A stretch of 64,000 bases of DNA from Margaritispora aquatica (GCA_007644065.1 VJWN01000018.1:496001-560000); one strand, 5' to 3'; counted from the stretch's first letter, positions 14,067 through 26,328 are shown. The notes: generated from the letters alone by a model not told the origin. Program-made: numbers and translations.

Positions 14067-14761
14067 GTGGGTTATGGTTGGAGGGGCTTCGCAGGATTGT
14101 GTGCATGTTCTGTGTGTTTATGTATTTGCAATTTTGGAGTTCATAATACCCAGACAGGCGTTGGGAGAGGGCGTGAGGTCTTCGTGGTTGCATGCATGTT
14201 AGGACAAGAGTTACCCTGTAACTTTAGAAGATAGCGCACGATGATAGGTACTCCAAGCGTTTTAGTACATAGGGGGGAAAAAATTGGTGGTGTCAACCTG
14301 TGCGAGCATTGTGATTGAGCTGTCTTGCAACACTTGCATGCTCCAGTACAGACAGCAACCACGAAAATCCATCTTACCATTTTCGTTATGAGTAATTCCG
14401 TTGACATGAAGTCCACAATCCTATTTTCCTCATCATTTAACGTAAAAATAAAAGAACAAAGTTGTCCCTAAAGTAGGCGTTTACGACAGGTCCACAATCG
14501 CACAAGACCCCGAACAATTTTGCTAGGCTTGGCTCGGCAATCACATACATACACGCACACACGTGGTGTCTCAGACTCGTAATACTCGATAATATTTCAA
14601 GCACAACTACAGAGCGGAAACTAAACTCTTTGCCTGTCCCTTCTCTTCGACTGAAACTGCACAGTACGGTGACTGGGTGACCTTTTGTTGCATCCAAATC
14701 CTCCGCCCTACCAAACGCCCTAAAACATTCGTAACCTCGTATATAACAGACAAAAGAGACT
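14067..14761. other. Convergent 3' spacer
   Basis: This lies between the stop of the SET-domain gene and the stop of the oppositely oriented bHLH gene. It contains the 3' UTRs only. No coding signal is seen; the short open frames on both strands lack any motif. Confidence 0.6.
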
Positions 14762-15982
14762 TCACGTAGACAATAGGTCCTTCACACTCATACCCCCCCT
14801 TCCATGCGTGCCTCTTCTATCAGCATTAAGCATAAGCAGCGCCGCAGTAGCCTCTTGATCCATATCATGCTGTGGTAAAAGTGCTGGACTTGTAAGAGCT
14901 GAGCCAAGGGAGGGTCCGTTGCGAGAATAATCGTATGCGCCTGGACCCAACGCAGGAGAGGCTGTAGTGCTGAAGCTGTAGTGTCGTTGATCTGTTGATA
15001 CTGAGGAGTATGAATCTTGCCTGTGTCGGGAGTCTTGTGGCAGGAGTGCAGGAGATGCTGAAGGCCGATTTGAGGTTGACGTTGGGATTGGTGTTGAGTA
15101 TGTGGGTGACGATCGGTCCGAACCTTCCATCTCGACATCTTCGTCATTGTGGGATTGAGGTTGGTATTGTCTAGGTGTATTGTAGGAACCACGACTAGCA
15201 GGTGGTGGAAGGGCGAACTGCTCGGTAATTGGGGTAGCATTACTACGAGTGTTCTCTGCTTTCAGTTTTGCGACGCAATCTTCTAAGTATCGTACATAAT
15301 CAATGGATGCCTGAAGAGGTTGGTGTTAGCTGGTGTCGAATAAGGGATTTTTTGGCACGACATTGCTTCCAGTGCCAAGACCATGAGACTTGACGAGTTA
15401 AGTACTTACTTGTAGAATTGCTAGCTTATGCATCTCGCCATTGCATGCTGGTATCATATCCTTCAAGACACCAAACTCCTCGTTCATCTTGGATCGCCTA
15501 CGTCTTTCAATTAGACTATGTGCCGTCTTGCGTGCAATTTTCCGACCTGCAACACTTGTTGAAGAGGGTTGTTTTTTCTTGTTTGCCGGTGCAGCAGCCT
15601 TTGACACAGCTGGTCTCGACTCCTCATCAAATTCCTCGGGGATTTCGTTTGGCTGCCCTCTAGGCTTCATCTGTATGATCTTCCTAGACCTCGTTGGTGG
15701 GGGTGGTAGAGCGAAAGTATCCTTCGAAGGTTGCGCTTGCGTGGCAGAAGTTCTGCGACGGATCTTGACTGCTTCTCCAATTGCTGGTGAGGTAGGGGAT
15801 GTTGGATGGTATGATGAAGCCGAGGAGGACTTCGTGGATGATACACTTGATGGTTGTGAATCCATACCTGATGCTGCTGGTGGGGGAAGTTCGAAGGACA
15901 TCAGTGATGAGAATTGACCGCCATCCTTTCCCCTAATCTCGGTCGACGACGCTGGCGTAGGAGGATGCTGAGGTGGAGGCAT
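14762..15982 (-). CDS. Basic helix-loop-helix transcription factor
   Basis: Exons on the minus strand are 15982-15410 and 15310-14762, with a 99-bp intron; 373 aa. The bHLH domain spans about residues 152-212. The basic region and helix 1 read AHSLIERRRRSKMNEEFGVL with the Glu-Arg pair that contacts E-boxes; helix 2 is HKLAILQASIDYVRYLEDCVAKLK. The intron splits helix 2 after LQ. Flanking regions are rich in Pro, Ser, Gln and Thr and disordered. The ATG at 15982 (MPPPQHPP) is the first in frame; the open frame upstream has only a GTG. The protein belongs to the fungal class with an ERRRRSKMN basic region (broadly Pho4/Cbf1/SREBP-like). I cannot name the orthologue. It acts in the nucleus. Confidence 0.88.
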
Positions 15983-16865
15983 TGTGTTCGAATATCTTGT
16001 TGTCCTTGCTGTCTTCACACAACGTATTCTGTCGTTGTCTAAAACTCGAACAGCCGGATAAAGGGTTGTATGACAGCCTTGAGAGACACTGTATGACTTC
16101 TCGGCGCAAAGCAGCTATAATATCAATACAGAAATAATTGACTTTGACAGCCGTTGCATTTATGACAGAGAGAATCGGTGCAAAGGAGGAACGAGAGTGT
16201 GTAACAAGAGAATAGAGAAACAGGAGATGATCACCGAGAAGGAGAATGGACTTCGAGACTTCCCGACCTGCCCTCCATATCTTTGGTGAGGGTGAGGGTG
16301 AGGGTGTGTCTGAGGGACTGTCACTGTCGCGTGCTCGCGCATGTGTGCTCTCTACTGGTCCAGAAGAGTGCTGTTAGAGTGTTGATGGATCAGACCAATA
16401 GGAGCTCGAAATTGAAAACGTGGAGGATGAACCTTTGATATCCCGGAGGACGGAACATCTTTTAACCTTAAAGCGCCTTGCACGTGCAATCTAGGTACAT
16501 ACAGTACCGAGTCGCAACCTGATCTGATCTGATGGAAGACTTACCTAATCATTAGGCGAGGTAAGAACAAAGCTTCTCCTTTCTTTCGCGAGTGAGTGTA
16601 TCGGATACTCTGTATGAGACTTCCTTCTCAGATGAACCTGGGAGAGGTATATCACTGCTGTTGATCAAATTTTCATTCCTAAAGTAGTCTCCACTCATTC
16701 TGTCAGTCATAGTTAATACAGTAAGGTACACACCCCTATGGCCCACTACAAGTGATGCAAGATTACTTGGCTTTCCAATGACGTTTTGAGCCTCCTCATG
16801 CACTTAACTGTCAAATGAGCATTTTCTCTTTCCTCAAAATAATCATCTTTTACATAACCTCCACC
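15983..16865. other. Divergent promoter region
   Basis: This 880 bp lies between the divergently transcribed bHLH gene (-) and GH5 gene (+). A GGTGAG short repeat is visible near 16283-16303. No gene is seen. Confidence 0.5.
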
Positions 16866-18464
16866 ATGAACAATTTCTTCTCCAAAGTCAAGACCCAATT
16901 CCGGGACTTCAAAGACCAGCAGCAATCCATACAAGAGAATCAACCTTCTCGGATACAATCACCAACGACAAGTGATGTCTTCAAATATCGATACTCTCAT
17001 GGCACGAATCTTGGTTCCATCTTCGTACTGGAGAAATGGCTAAGCGGGTCCATGTTCCCAGAGAGTGCAAACGGAGACAGCGAGCTTGATGCTGTTACCG
17101 CAAGCCTTAAGGAGAATGGATTAGATGCTACCAAAGAAACGTGGCAAGCGCATTGGCGTAATGCAGTCAGTGATCAGGACTTTGAGTGGCTAGCGAGAGA
17201 GGCGAAGTGTAACAGTATCCGATTACCAATTGGGTATTTCACTTTAGGTGAAGAATGGTGTAAAGACAGTCCATTCTCTCAAGTAGGAGCTGTCTACGCC
17301 AACGCATGGGCTGCTGTTCAGGAACTGGAGAATCGAGCAAGGAGCTGGGGAATTGGAATCTTGCTTGATTTCCACGCAGTGTATGGCGGAGCGAATGGAG
17401 AAGCTCATTCTGGCACTTCATCCGGAAAAGCCGAACTCTGGAGGCATAAGAACAATCTGGAACGAAGCAAGAAAGCCCTCGGCTTCATCGCCCAGCAGGT
17501 CAAAAGCACTCGTATGGAAGGAGTTGTCGGCATCCAGGTTTGCAACGAAGCCGTGTTTGACGCCAAGGGAATGTACGACTGGTACGACGATGTAATCCAA
17601 GAAATCGGACGTGTAGATGAAAGCATCCCAATCTACATCTCAGACGGATGGGATCTGCCCGCCTGTCTAAACTGGACCAATAATCGCCGAATCTTCCACC
17701 AACAACCCTCAAACCCAATAGTCATCGACACGCACCGCTACTACACCTTCAGCGACGCCGACAGATCCCAAGCGCCCCAGCAAATCATCTCTCGCATCCC
17801 GCACGAACTCACCGATCTAGACGGCAAAGCAGGCGACGTCTCGTCGCGAGGCGAGGCCCAGATTATCGTTGGCGAATGGTCCTGTGTTCTCGATGGCCAG
17901 ACATGGAGTCGCGTCTCGGCTGCGGAGAAGGATGGTCTCGTGACGCAGTTTGGACGAGCGCAGAGCCAGAGGTGGCAGGAGAGAGCGGGTGGCTCTTATT
18001 TTTGGACGTATAAGATGGACTGGATGGATGGTGGAGAATGGGGGTTCGCAAAGCAGACGAAGAAAGCGAATATTACTGCTCCATACTCCCTTACTCTCCC
18101 AGCACAAGAAATTCGAAATCGGGCTCAGCACGCTGATTCTCAACGCCAGTATCTCGCTCAGAGCGCAAGGCAGGGACATGAGGGATACTGGAACCAGACT
18201 AGCCCGGGAAAGAAGTTCGAGCATCACCTGTACAGTGAAGGCTGGGAAGTTGGTTTCTCTGATGCCCTGAAGTTCTTCACCGTTGGCGCAGATGGTGGAC
18301 TTGGGGATAGAGCATCCTTCGGAGGCGGAGACAAGATCGGGTGCTTGGAGATATGGACTAAGAAGCGTGTGTTGGAGTCAGGCCAGAGGGGAGAATTCGT
18401 GTGGGAGTGGGAACAGGGACTCAGGGCTGGAGTGGCAGCGTTTTATGAGGCTGCCGTTGTTTGA
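16866..18464 (+). CDS. Glycoside hydrolase family 5 protein (exo-beta-1,3-glucanase-like)
   Basis: A single exon of 532 aa. The GH5 TIM barrel is recognisable from SHGTNLGSIFVLEKWL near residue 44. NSIRLPIGYF (about 116-125) and ILLDFHAVYGGANG (about 165-178) follow. The acid/base Glu lies in QVCNEAV (about 228) and the nucleophile Glu in VGEWSC (about 337). The C-terminal 120 residues form an extra module seen in the intracellular fungal members related to yeast YBR056W. The chosen start has a strong context (CCACCATGA) and gives a basic amphipathic N-terminus without signal peptide, implying a non-secreted enzyme. An in-frame ATG at 16815 would add 17 residues, mostly hydrophobic, and could create a signal anchor. 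The exact substrate is unproven; beta-1,3-glucan or glucosylceramide-like glucosides are the family's known targets. Confidence 0.88.
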   Translation: MNNFFSKVKTQFRDFKDQQQSIQENQPSRIQSPTTSDVFKYRYSHGTNLGSIFVLEKWLSGSMFPESANGDSELDAVTASLKENGLDATKETWQAHWRNAVSDQDFEWLAREAKCNSIRLPIGYFTLGEEWCKDSPFSQVGAVYANAWAAVQELENRARSWGIGILLDFHAVYGGANGEAHSGTSSGKAELWRHKNNLERSKKALGFIAQQVKSTRMEGVVGIQVCNEAVFDAKGMYDWYDDVIQEIGRVDESIPIYISDGWDLPACLNWTNNRRIFHQQPSNPIVIDTHRYYTFSDADRSQAPQQIISRIPHELTDLDGKAGDVSSRGEAQIIVGEWSCVLDGQTWSRVSAAEKDGLVTQFGRAQSQRWQERAGGSYFWTYKMDWMDGGEWGFAKQTKKANITAPYSLTLPAQEIRNRAQHADSQRQYLAQSARQGHEGYWNQTSPGKKFEHHLYSEGWEVGFSDALKFFTVGADGGLGDRASFGGGDKIGCLEIWTKKRVLESGQRGEFVWEWEQGLRAGVAAFYEAAVV

Positions 18465-19214
18465 TCGTGATCACCTAGAGATCATCGATCGTATTGGAAG
18501 TATTGTGTATAGTAACAGAGTAGAAGCAAATCACCGCGGGGGTGATGGCAGAATTCATGGATATTTGATCACAACAATAGTAAAGCATAAAAAAATGGTA
18601 ATCCACGGGAGAGAAAAAGTGTGATATAACGGACAAGTGCATGTCAAGATTACGATCAAGTGCATCACCATAACGGCATATTACGACACATATAATCATT
18701 CTCAAACGATCAATTTCATTTCAGTTTGACGCTCAACGAATCTCAATTATCCCCCAATGCATTGTGGTTTCCACTTCAGGCTCGCAACTCCATGTATTGC
18801 AAGCCATACCGTCCATGTTCATTATGAAACACAAATCCAGTCCACCGTCTCCATCCAGACCTGGCAGACAAGATGCTTTTTTGCTTTGAAGCCGACTGTG
18901 AGATTGAACGCCTTTCGACCCGGTTCCCTCCTTGAGATGAGTGACATGAAAACTAATTGAAAACAGAGTGGTAAGTCTCGCTCGCAGGTGAAAGTAAAAC
19001 CAATTACAGACAGGACCAAGTGCGCGTCCGGTAGATATCTGCTTGATAGACCATTTCAACCAATCTTCATTGTTCCCCAACCATAGCACAAATTCAATGA
19101 TCAATCGCAGCGAAAAATGGAAGAAAGCATTTGTCGGTAGTAGTAACACATTGATGGTAAAATTACAACCTCATCGAGGCGGCAACTAACCATGGACGAG
19201 TGATTACAAGGCTA
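18465..19214. other. Convergent 3' spacer
   Basis: This lies between the stops of the GH5 gene (+) and Def1 (-) and holds the two 3' UTRs. A 138-codon open frame on the minus strand (18733-19149) has no recognisable motif and is not accepted as a gene. Confidence 0.55.
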
Positions 19215-22200
19215 TTAGTGTCCGTAGTTACCGCCCCATCCCCCACGGCTGTTGCCGTAATAGTTATTGCCTCCACCGAAAGCTTGGTAGGCTCCGTATT
19301 GGCTGTTCTGATGACCTTGTCCTGCTGCTTGATGACCAGCAGCGCCTCCAAGGGCACCATATTGGCTGCCAGTTTGGTTACCGTGAAGTCCATGGCCTTG
19401 TTGCTGAAGATGAGCAGGATAACCTCCATATCCAGCAGCTTGTGACTGGGGTGGAGGAAGGACTGATCCTGGAGCAACATTTGTAGCAGATCCTGGCCGG
19501 CCAGCTTGAGATATGGAAGGGCTAGGACCGTTGGCGCTCTTAGATTCTCCGAATGGCTTCAGATCATCGCCAACACTTGATTGGTTAGATTGCTGAGTGT
19601 TGTAGTGACCCTGGGTTTGTCCTTGGTAGGAGCCTCCACGGCCAAAAGCATCATGGCTGCCACCAAAAGCTCCGCCACCACCCAGAGCCTGTGGGGTTGG
19701 GACACTTTGAGCAGAACCAGCACGTCCATATTCAGAGGCACCACCCAAAGCACTATCACGGCCATGCAAAGATGAACCACCAAAGCCGGCAGTTGCAGGA
19801 GAAGCTGTGTGATCGTATGGACCATTGTGTGACATGCCATAACCTCCATATGGCTGATGAACACCACCTTTAGCACCGTACGGACCTGCAGGATAACCTC
19901 CTGCACCATATTGCTGAAACTGGTTGGCATATGCAGAATAGTATGGGCTACCGTAGTAAGGATGACCATATGGATAACCTCCCGCTTGAGCTTGTTGAGG
20001 GCCAGGCTGAGGCTGAGCATTTGGAACAGCTCCTGGGAGTTGGGATGGAGCAGTCGGGTTGGGTGTCGAATGACCACTGTTTTGGCCTTCGCCTGCAGTG
20101 GCATAACGCGATTGAGACTGCTGAGCGGCACTTTGGGGAAATTGAGCCGAGTCACCACCCTGAGGACCATTATATCCACTGTAAGCTCTCTGTTGGGATG
20201 CAGCACCCTCTTGACCAGAAGCTCCTTGCTGCATACCGTAATGTTGATTGTAGTAGTTGTTGTATGCATTGCGTCCGGGATCAGCAGTGTAGTATGGGGA
20301 TGAGTACTCATTTGGTGCTGAAGAGAAAGCTCCAGTCTGAGACTGGGTCTGAGGTTGGGAGGTTACCTGTTGGCCAGGGTATCCTTCGAAAGGGCTTTGC
20401 GTAGAAGGTGCTTGTTGACTAAATGCATCGTAAGGCTTTTGTGGCAGCGAAGATTGATCTTGGCCGCTGGGTTGGCTATATCTTCCATATTGACCAAACT
20501 GGTTGCCTCCTTGAGGTCCTTGTTGGGCAGTAGATTGGGCGCTAGCTAGAGGTGCTGGAGATGGAAGACCTGGAGCAGCAGCTGGGTGGGAAGCGGCAGG
20601 AAGTCCGGCAGGTTGCTTGGGGGTTGGAAGTGTCTCTGGAATAGGAACAGGTGCAGTTTGTTGAGGAGCAGGTGGCAGAGTAGCACGTGGAGCAACAGGA
20701 GAATGCTGAGGAGGTTGGGCACGAGTTTCTGGTTCCTCGCGCTCACCATCCACATCTTCCTCTCCAGATCCATTCAAGCTGAATGCACCAAATTGAACCG
20801 CAGTGCGATCAACTTCCCGGTTGCCAGGCATCCTGACGGCTTCTTCTTGATCAAGAACACGGCGTTGATGACTGGGGGTACGTCCTGATGCTCCAGTAGC
20901 CTTCTGTGCTGATGCTTGGAAACCACTGGTAGGACGAGCTGCCGGAGCCTGAGGGGTCTGTAGTGCAGAATATGGTGTGGAGCTTCCAGCAGCATTTCGA
21001 GGATCCCATGAGCTAGCAGCTGTACTTGCAGCAGTTGCGGTCGGGGGAGGTTGAGATACATCAGGAACCTGTTCGAGATTGTCTTCCGTAAGCTCATCCT
21101 GCGAAGGAGGGATGACCTCGGGCTCTTCCTCAATGACGGGCTCTGCTTCGACAACCTCAACAGCTTCAACAGGTGCCGGTTCGGGGGTAGGCTCTTCAGG
21201 TTCTGGTGTAGGAAGCTCTACAGGCTCTTCGATCTTCTCAGGTTCGGCCGCCCTATCAATAAGTCAGTGGTATTCGTATCAAGGCGGTTGTTGAGACATA
21301 CAGTTCAGCAATAGGTTCAGGTGCTTTCTTTGCAACTGGTACCGGTGCAGCAAACATGCTGGCCCAACTCTTCTTGACTCCGTCCGGAATGATGCTTGAT
21401 GTGGCTTTTGCAACAGCACTGGCAGTAGTCGTGGCGGCTGTGGTTACAGCTGCATCTTGCGCTGGCTTGGCACTCTCCGAGCTATGGTCACCTGCAGATT
21501 TAGCAGTTGTATCCCAAGCTGGAGCATCTGCAGATGTGGTGGTATCCCAGGCAGTTGACTCGGCGGCAGGAAGTGCTGAGGAGTCTACGTTTTCCTTGCG
21601 TGAACCATTGGCCTGGGCAATTGAAGCACCTCGACCACGACCACCTCTGCCACCTCTATCTGCACCCCGTCCACGACCTCCTCTGCCATTCTCCAGACCA
21701 GCCCGACCACCGCGCGATACTCTAGAGCCGTTGGTTGCATCACCAAATGAAGCAGATGTGATATCCTTCACCTTAGACTTAGATCGGTCTTTCTTTGTAA
21801 CCTCTCCCCATTGAGAAATCGTGCCTAAATAATAGAATCAGCCATCAGTATTTGCGCGAAAGGAGCCTTCAAGTGTTGCTCGCTTGTAAATATTCGCAGG
21901 AAGATCTTACCATTGGTTATGTGGTCGACTGTTGATTCTAGATCACCATCGGTCTCCTGAAGAGCAAAAACCACATCTTCATCAGTCCAGTCTGGAAACA
22001 TTTCTTTAATGGTCGCGACTTTGTTGCCATATAGCTTCTTCAGCTGACCGACTTCTCCATCATCTTCAATTGATGTGGCCGCAGTTGTTTCCGACTTGTC
22101 GCCATTGGTTGCATGACCTCTTCCACCACGTCCTCCTCTGGAAGAGAAGCCTCCTCTACCACCGCGAGCTGAGCCTCTACCACGAGGCGCGGCAGGTCGT

Positions 22201-22217
22201 GATTGTACCTCAGACAT
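19215..22217 (-). CDS. DEF1: RNA polymerase II degradation factor Def1-like, CUE domain protein
   Basis: Exons on the minus strand are 22217-21911, 21824-21302 and 21252-19215 (introns 86 and 49 bp); 955 aa. The N-terminus is RGG-rich. A CUE-like ubiquitin-binding domain follows at about residues 58-100, with LKKLYGNKVATIKEMFPDW, the MFP motif and a DGDLESTVDHI helix. The middle is RGG-rich, then Ala/Thr-rich and acidic (PEPEEPTPEP). The last 540 residues are Gln/Gly/Tyr/Pro-rich and prion-like. This architecture matches yeast Def1, which recruits Elongin-Cullin to stalled Pol II after DNA damage; the yeast protein is shorter (about 740 aa). In yeast the C-terminal part keeps Def1 cytoplasmic until proteasomal processing; the same could hold here by analogy. 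The start ATG (MSEVQSRP) opens the first exon. Confidence 0.85.
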
Positions 22218-23015
22218 TGCAGTATGAGAGGGTGTATGTGTAAATGAAACAAGCAGAGAAGGACGAAATGTGGGATGCGGGTGAAGTAAATAAAGGTGGT
22301 GTTGATACCAGATCCAGATGTGTATTGAAGTTTGGTTAGGGTTGATGCGAACAGAATGACAATGACGGGCGGGCGACGTTTTTAGCTCGCCTAACCAAAA
22401 CGCATGTAAGGCACAAGTTCGCTTTCAAGGTGACGATGCAGGAACTCCCACAGATTCGAAGATGGAATTCGAGGAAATCGGAATAGTAGGTAAAGAGGAA
22501 GATAATGCTTGAAGGACGAGAGAATAGCAGAAATCTTCTTGAGCTGTAAATTCCAGGTGAACTTTCAGAATCTGCGGCAGGGGGAAGTGGATCTGCAGGG
22601 AGCTTCAATCATGTGACCGGTTGGTTTGGTGACAGCCTGGAGTGATATTCAACATCCCGACCGGAGAGGGACAGCTTTGAAAGCTAGGTACGCTCCTCTA
22701 TTGACGACTACTTCGTATGACTTCTCACCCCACTTCGACTTCGAGAGAACCATGAAAAGCCTCCTCACCGACGGCAATCTACAGATAGCGAGAAAAGCAC
22801 ATTCATGATCTCTTCGGAATCTGCGACCTAACTAGCTCTCTCATTGAATGAAGAGTCTCGATCAGAACATTGAAGGCACTACTCGACAACAGAGATTCAG
22901 GACTACGTATTCGAGCCGACTTCAATAAACCTTCTACGACACAAACACATATCTATCATCGACTAGCCCTCCATAGGAATTGATTTCTCACTATCCTCAG
23001 CTACATCGTGTCATC
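22218..23015. other. Divergent promoter region
   Basis: About 800 bp between Def1 (-) and the unknown gene at 23016 (+). No open frame with coding character is seen. It presumably holds both promoters. Confidence 0.5.
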
Positions 23016-24406
23016 ATGTTCCATCCATCACCCATATCTGGATTCCGGCCCTTACCGGCTTTAATGAAGCTCAAGATACACCAACCTTTGCCATTGAATG
23101 CACGAGAGAGTACTGCTTTATTGAACCTACTCACCTCCTCATTTCGAAACAACTTAAACGCAGAACATTCTGGCACTGAACCAAAGAGATTGGATGCAAA
23201 AGGCGCATCTCGACAACGCCGAAACTCACGCGCTGGACAGTCGGGCAATCATGCAGACCGACATATGCAGTCTCTTTTGACAAATCCTCTGTTTAAATCA
23301 GTGACCAAGGATTCATCAAAGATATCTGGCGATGAGACATACACCACACCCATGGACACATTTGAGCGAGCTGCTGGAATGGGCATGATGAACATCCGAT
23401 ATGCTGCTACGTGTCTGCTTGCCACCAAAAAAGAAATCATTGCATCGTCAGTCCTGGACATTCGCGAAGGTATGAGAGAGTCAGGAGCTGGTCTCAAAGT
23501 GCTTAGGTGGATAATGTCGAGTGGCTTGGACAACAATGTCAAGTTCCTGGAGGATGGCCGCTTTGCAGACATACTTTTTCAATTTCTAGTAGCCGAAGGT
23601 CTTCAGGAGGCAGCATGGAAGTGGATAAAGGCTTCCTTTGACCAAATTCCTGCAACGAATTTCCTGACTGGCTCCGAGCTTTTAATGGCGCAACGAGCAA
23701 TGGCTTGGCCACTTTACTGTCTCGTTAGAGCTGAATCTCAAGGGCAGGCGAGTTTAGACGCCGCTTTTCTCTGCATGTCCCGGGCTGCAGGATATCTTAA
23801 AGGGTTGACAACCGAAGATATACGACCCATATTTCGTCGTGCCGGTGTGAAAATTTTGAGGGAAACACTGTCCAGCCACTCCGAACGACCGCCACCAAAA
23901 GAATCACAGTACGTTTCAGCCTTTATCATTATCTGACAGTAATCATATTGGGACTATGAGATTCATTACCAGATATCTAAGACTGCACGAACTCTGCCAG
24001 CCTCAAACCCTGTTCTAACAGTGTAGGAATTTGCTAACCACCCCTTAGTTTTGAATCTTTTCTGGGACTGCTTCCGACTTTTCTCAAAACCTACGACTTA
24101 TACATGGCTCATATGGAACTAATCCACCCGACGAAGCCAAATGCAGCTTTAGCACTCAATTATCTTCGAAGGATCAAGAATTCAAGTACCGTGGTTTCTA
24201 TATCAGAGAGGCAAACGTCGCTTGCTCTTGATACTGCACACTTTTTGCTCCAACAACAGAAGCAATCGGAAGTTGACTGGATACTTGACATGCTTCATTC
24301 AAGATTCCAGACAGATATGGAGGAGGACGATAAAATCCACCAGCTTGAACAAGCGAAAGCGGAGGCCACCAGTCTTGAGCTGCTGGCAAAACTGGGGCTC
24401 TCTTGA
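23016..24406 (+). CDS. Unknown conserved-looking protein, possibly mitochondrial
   Basis: Two exons, 23016-23908 and 24049-24406, with a 140-bp intron (GTACGT...CTTAG) give 416 aa. I do not recognise the family. The ATG at 23016 is the first in the frame. The N-terminal 45 residues (FHPSPISGFRPLP..) lack acidic residues and could be a mitochondrial presequence. A basic linker follows (about 65-90), then a mostly alpha-helical region from about 110 to the end, with AGMGMMNIRYAATCLLATKK and FLEDGRFADILFQFLVAEGL. The helical periodicity resembles TPR/PPR-like proteins, but no motif is clear. Frame continuity across the splice and a helix-rich composition argue for a real gene. Confidence 0.75.
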
Positions 24407-25433
24407 ATGGGGCTAAAGATCTACCTTCTCCGTAATCTATACGAAGACCCTTAGCTCTACAGTGGTTTACAGTTGCCACTGCCTTGAGGAACGACTGGCT
24501 TTTAAAGAAATATGTTCTTGAAGACCCAAACCATTGATATCGGTGTCTAGCTTGGCGTCTACATCAACTTGTATCGCACTTCACATCTAGCCTGACTAGA
24601 CACAGCTAGGTGCGAGAAAGTCAATAGCTGGGTTCGGCTCACATCATGGAGTATATTGACACAAATGTCACACGGAATATCCCACTAACAACTTGTCCTT
24701 TGCCCAATTGATACACAAAGCATTGACAAAATATGAGGAGGAGAGAAAGAGGTATCCGATGGGCTGAAGCTGAGATGAACGGCAGCAGTATACAGGAGTG
24801 GAAGTTACTGACAGGGGATATGCTACTTGATATACTAATCAAAACATTCAATTCATACTCAAGGTTTTTGTGAAATATCGAAGGACTATGTGTTTTACTA
24901 GAGTTCCTGCTTAGGCCTCGATCTGGACTGTATCCTCCTTTGCCAAGATTCTCTGGGGGCAGGCTTTCCCCGCGTTTCGTCAGGTAAAACAACGAAGCAA
25001 CCTTGGATTTGTTTGGCTTGATCGCACTGCAGCCGGACTGGCTCCACATGGGACCTACCTAGCTGAAATCATTCGCTGGCGCATGCCCGATCTTCCTTCC
25101 ACGCCTTCGTAGTTTTACTACGTTTTGATAGGTCAATCTGTACTCACCTCCAGCCCGGTTTGGGATGGTTCCTTGTTGTGGCACGATGCCGTCCGTACCT
25201 ACCTCGATTACCTGTAGCTCGTGATGGGTCCGGATAGCGTCATATTCCAACCTCCTCAGCTGAACGTCACTTCATCTTCTCTTTATCACATATTGTCGCA
25301 ACTTATCAATTCACCCTGCGCATAGCATTCAAGTCCGATTCCTGGATCGCGATATTCATCTTACTCTACTTTAGTTTTCAATAGTCCGAAATTTTCGAGG
25401 AACTCGATCATTTTTGTGCTCCACAATATCAAT
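24407..25433. other. Intergenic region
   Basis: About 1 kb between two plus-strand genes. Open frames on the minus strand (for example 24639-25049) carry no motif. I see no gene or RNA here. Confidence 0.55.
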
Positions 25434-26328
25434 ATGTCAGATCAAAACATTCAAGAAGGAGACAAAGGTATGGACTTTCTTTTCGTAAAAAGTCCCCAAT
25501 TGGACATTTGGCAAATTTTATGTTACCCCCAATAATTGCGAGGAACTCCTCACCATAAATGGCAGTGTTTCATGGTGATATATTCTCCAGAAGTCTAATA
25601 ATACCAAAAGGAAATCTACCTTAAAACAAGGCAAATACATGCAGAGCTAACATTTTTGTCAAGTCTCTTGGAACTGGAATGGTTCCCATCCATCTGGTAC
25701 TGTTGGTGAAGTCAAAGCTGGAGAGGTTACGGTCACATCCCATCGTGGGAATGAGATCAAGAAAACCGGCGACGAAAATAACCCTGCCGTGCACATTGAG
25801 AGGTCTGGGAACGATGTAGTCAAGCTAGCAGATGAATTGAATGTGGATGAGAAAGCAGAAGGTTCTAATGGCAATACAAATGGATCCGAGTCGGAGTCGA
25901 AGAAAGATGAAGAGACTCAACCAGCAGAGGACGACGCCTCAAAGGATGGAACTAGCGATGAAAAGGATGAAAGCGGCAAGGAAGGAGGGAATGAAGAAAA
26001 TAAGGAAGAAAAGAAGGAGGATCTAAAGGATGATAAGCAAGATGCCGAGGAAGTCAAAGATGACGAGGAAAAAGAGGCCCAAATTGGCGACAAGCGAAAG
26101 GCCGACGAAACAGATGCATCGGAAGGGAGGGCGTATAAGAGAAACGGCAGGCCCAAGAAGCAAAAGAGAGACAAGTCAGCTTCTGAAGCTTCGGATGGAG
26201 AGAAGAAGAAGGTTGGCCGACCAAAGGGAGTTACTAACGGTAATGGTGAGAAGGCCAAGAAAGAAAAGAAGGTCCCTGCTGTGGGACAAGCAGCACGCAA
26301 GACCCGGAGCCAAAGTAAGGTGGAATAA
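25434..26328 (+). CDS. Hypervirulence-associated (HVA1) TUDOR domain protein
   Basis: A tiny first exon, 25434-25467, is joined over a 196-bp intron to 25664-26328; 232 aa. Residues 1-60 form the HVA1 TUDOR domain (DUF2945): DKVSWNWNGSHPSGTVGEV, then VTVTSHRGNEIKKTGDENNP and AVHIERSGNDVVK. The C-terminal two thirds are highly charged (Lys, Glu, Asp) with AT-hook-like GRPKKQKR and VGRPKG segments, suggesting chromatin or nucleic acid association. Small TUDOR-only members are common in fungi and bacteria; the acidic/AT-hook tail is a less common addition. Without the 11-codon first exon the open frame would start at 25789 and lose the domain. The function of the family is not established beyond the name it got from Cryptococcus. 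Confidence 0.85.

Noticed and set aside
15441..15917. 158-codon plus-strand frame
   Set aside because: It lies fully opposite the first exon of the bHLH gene, whose conserved domain makes the minus strand the real one.
24639..25049. 136-codon minus-strand frame between two plus-strand genes
   Set aside because: Random composition and no motif; probably 3' UTR/promoter sequence.
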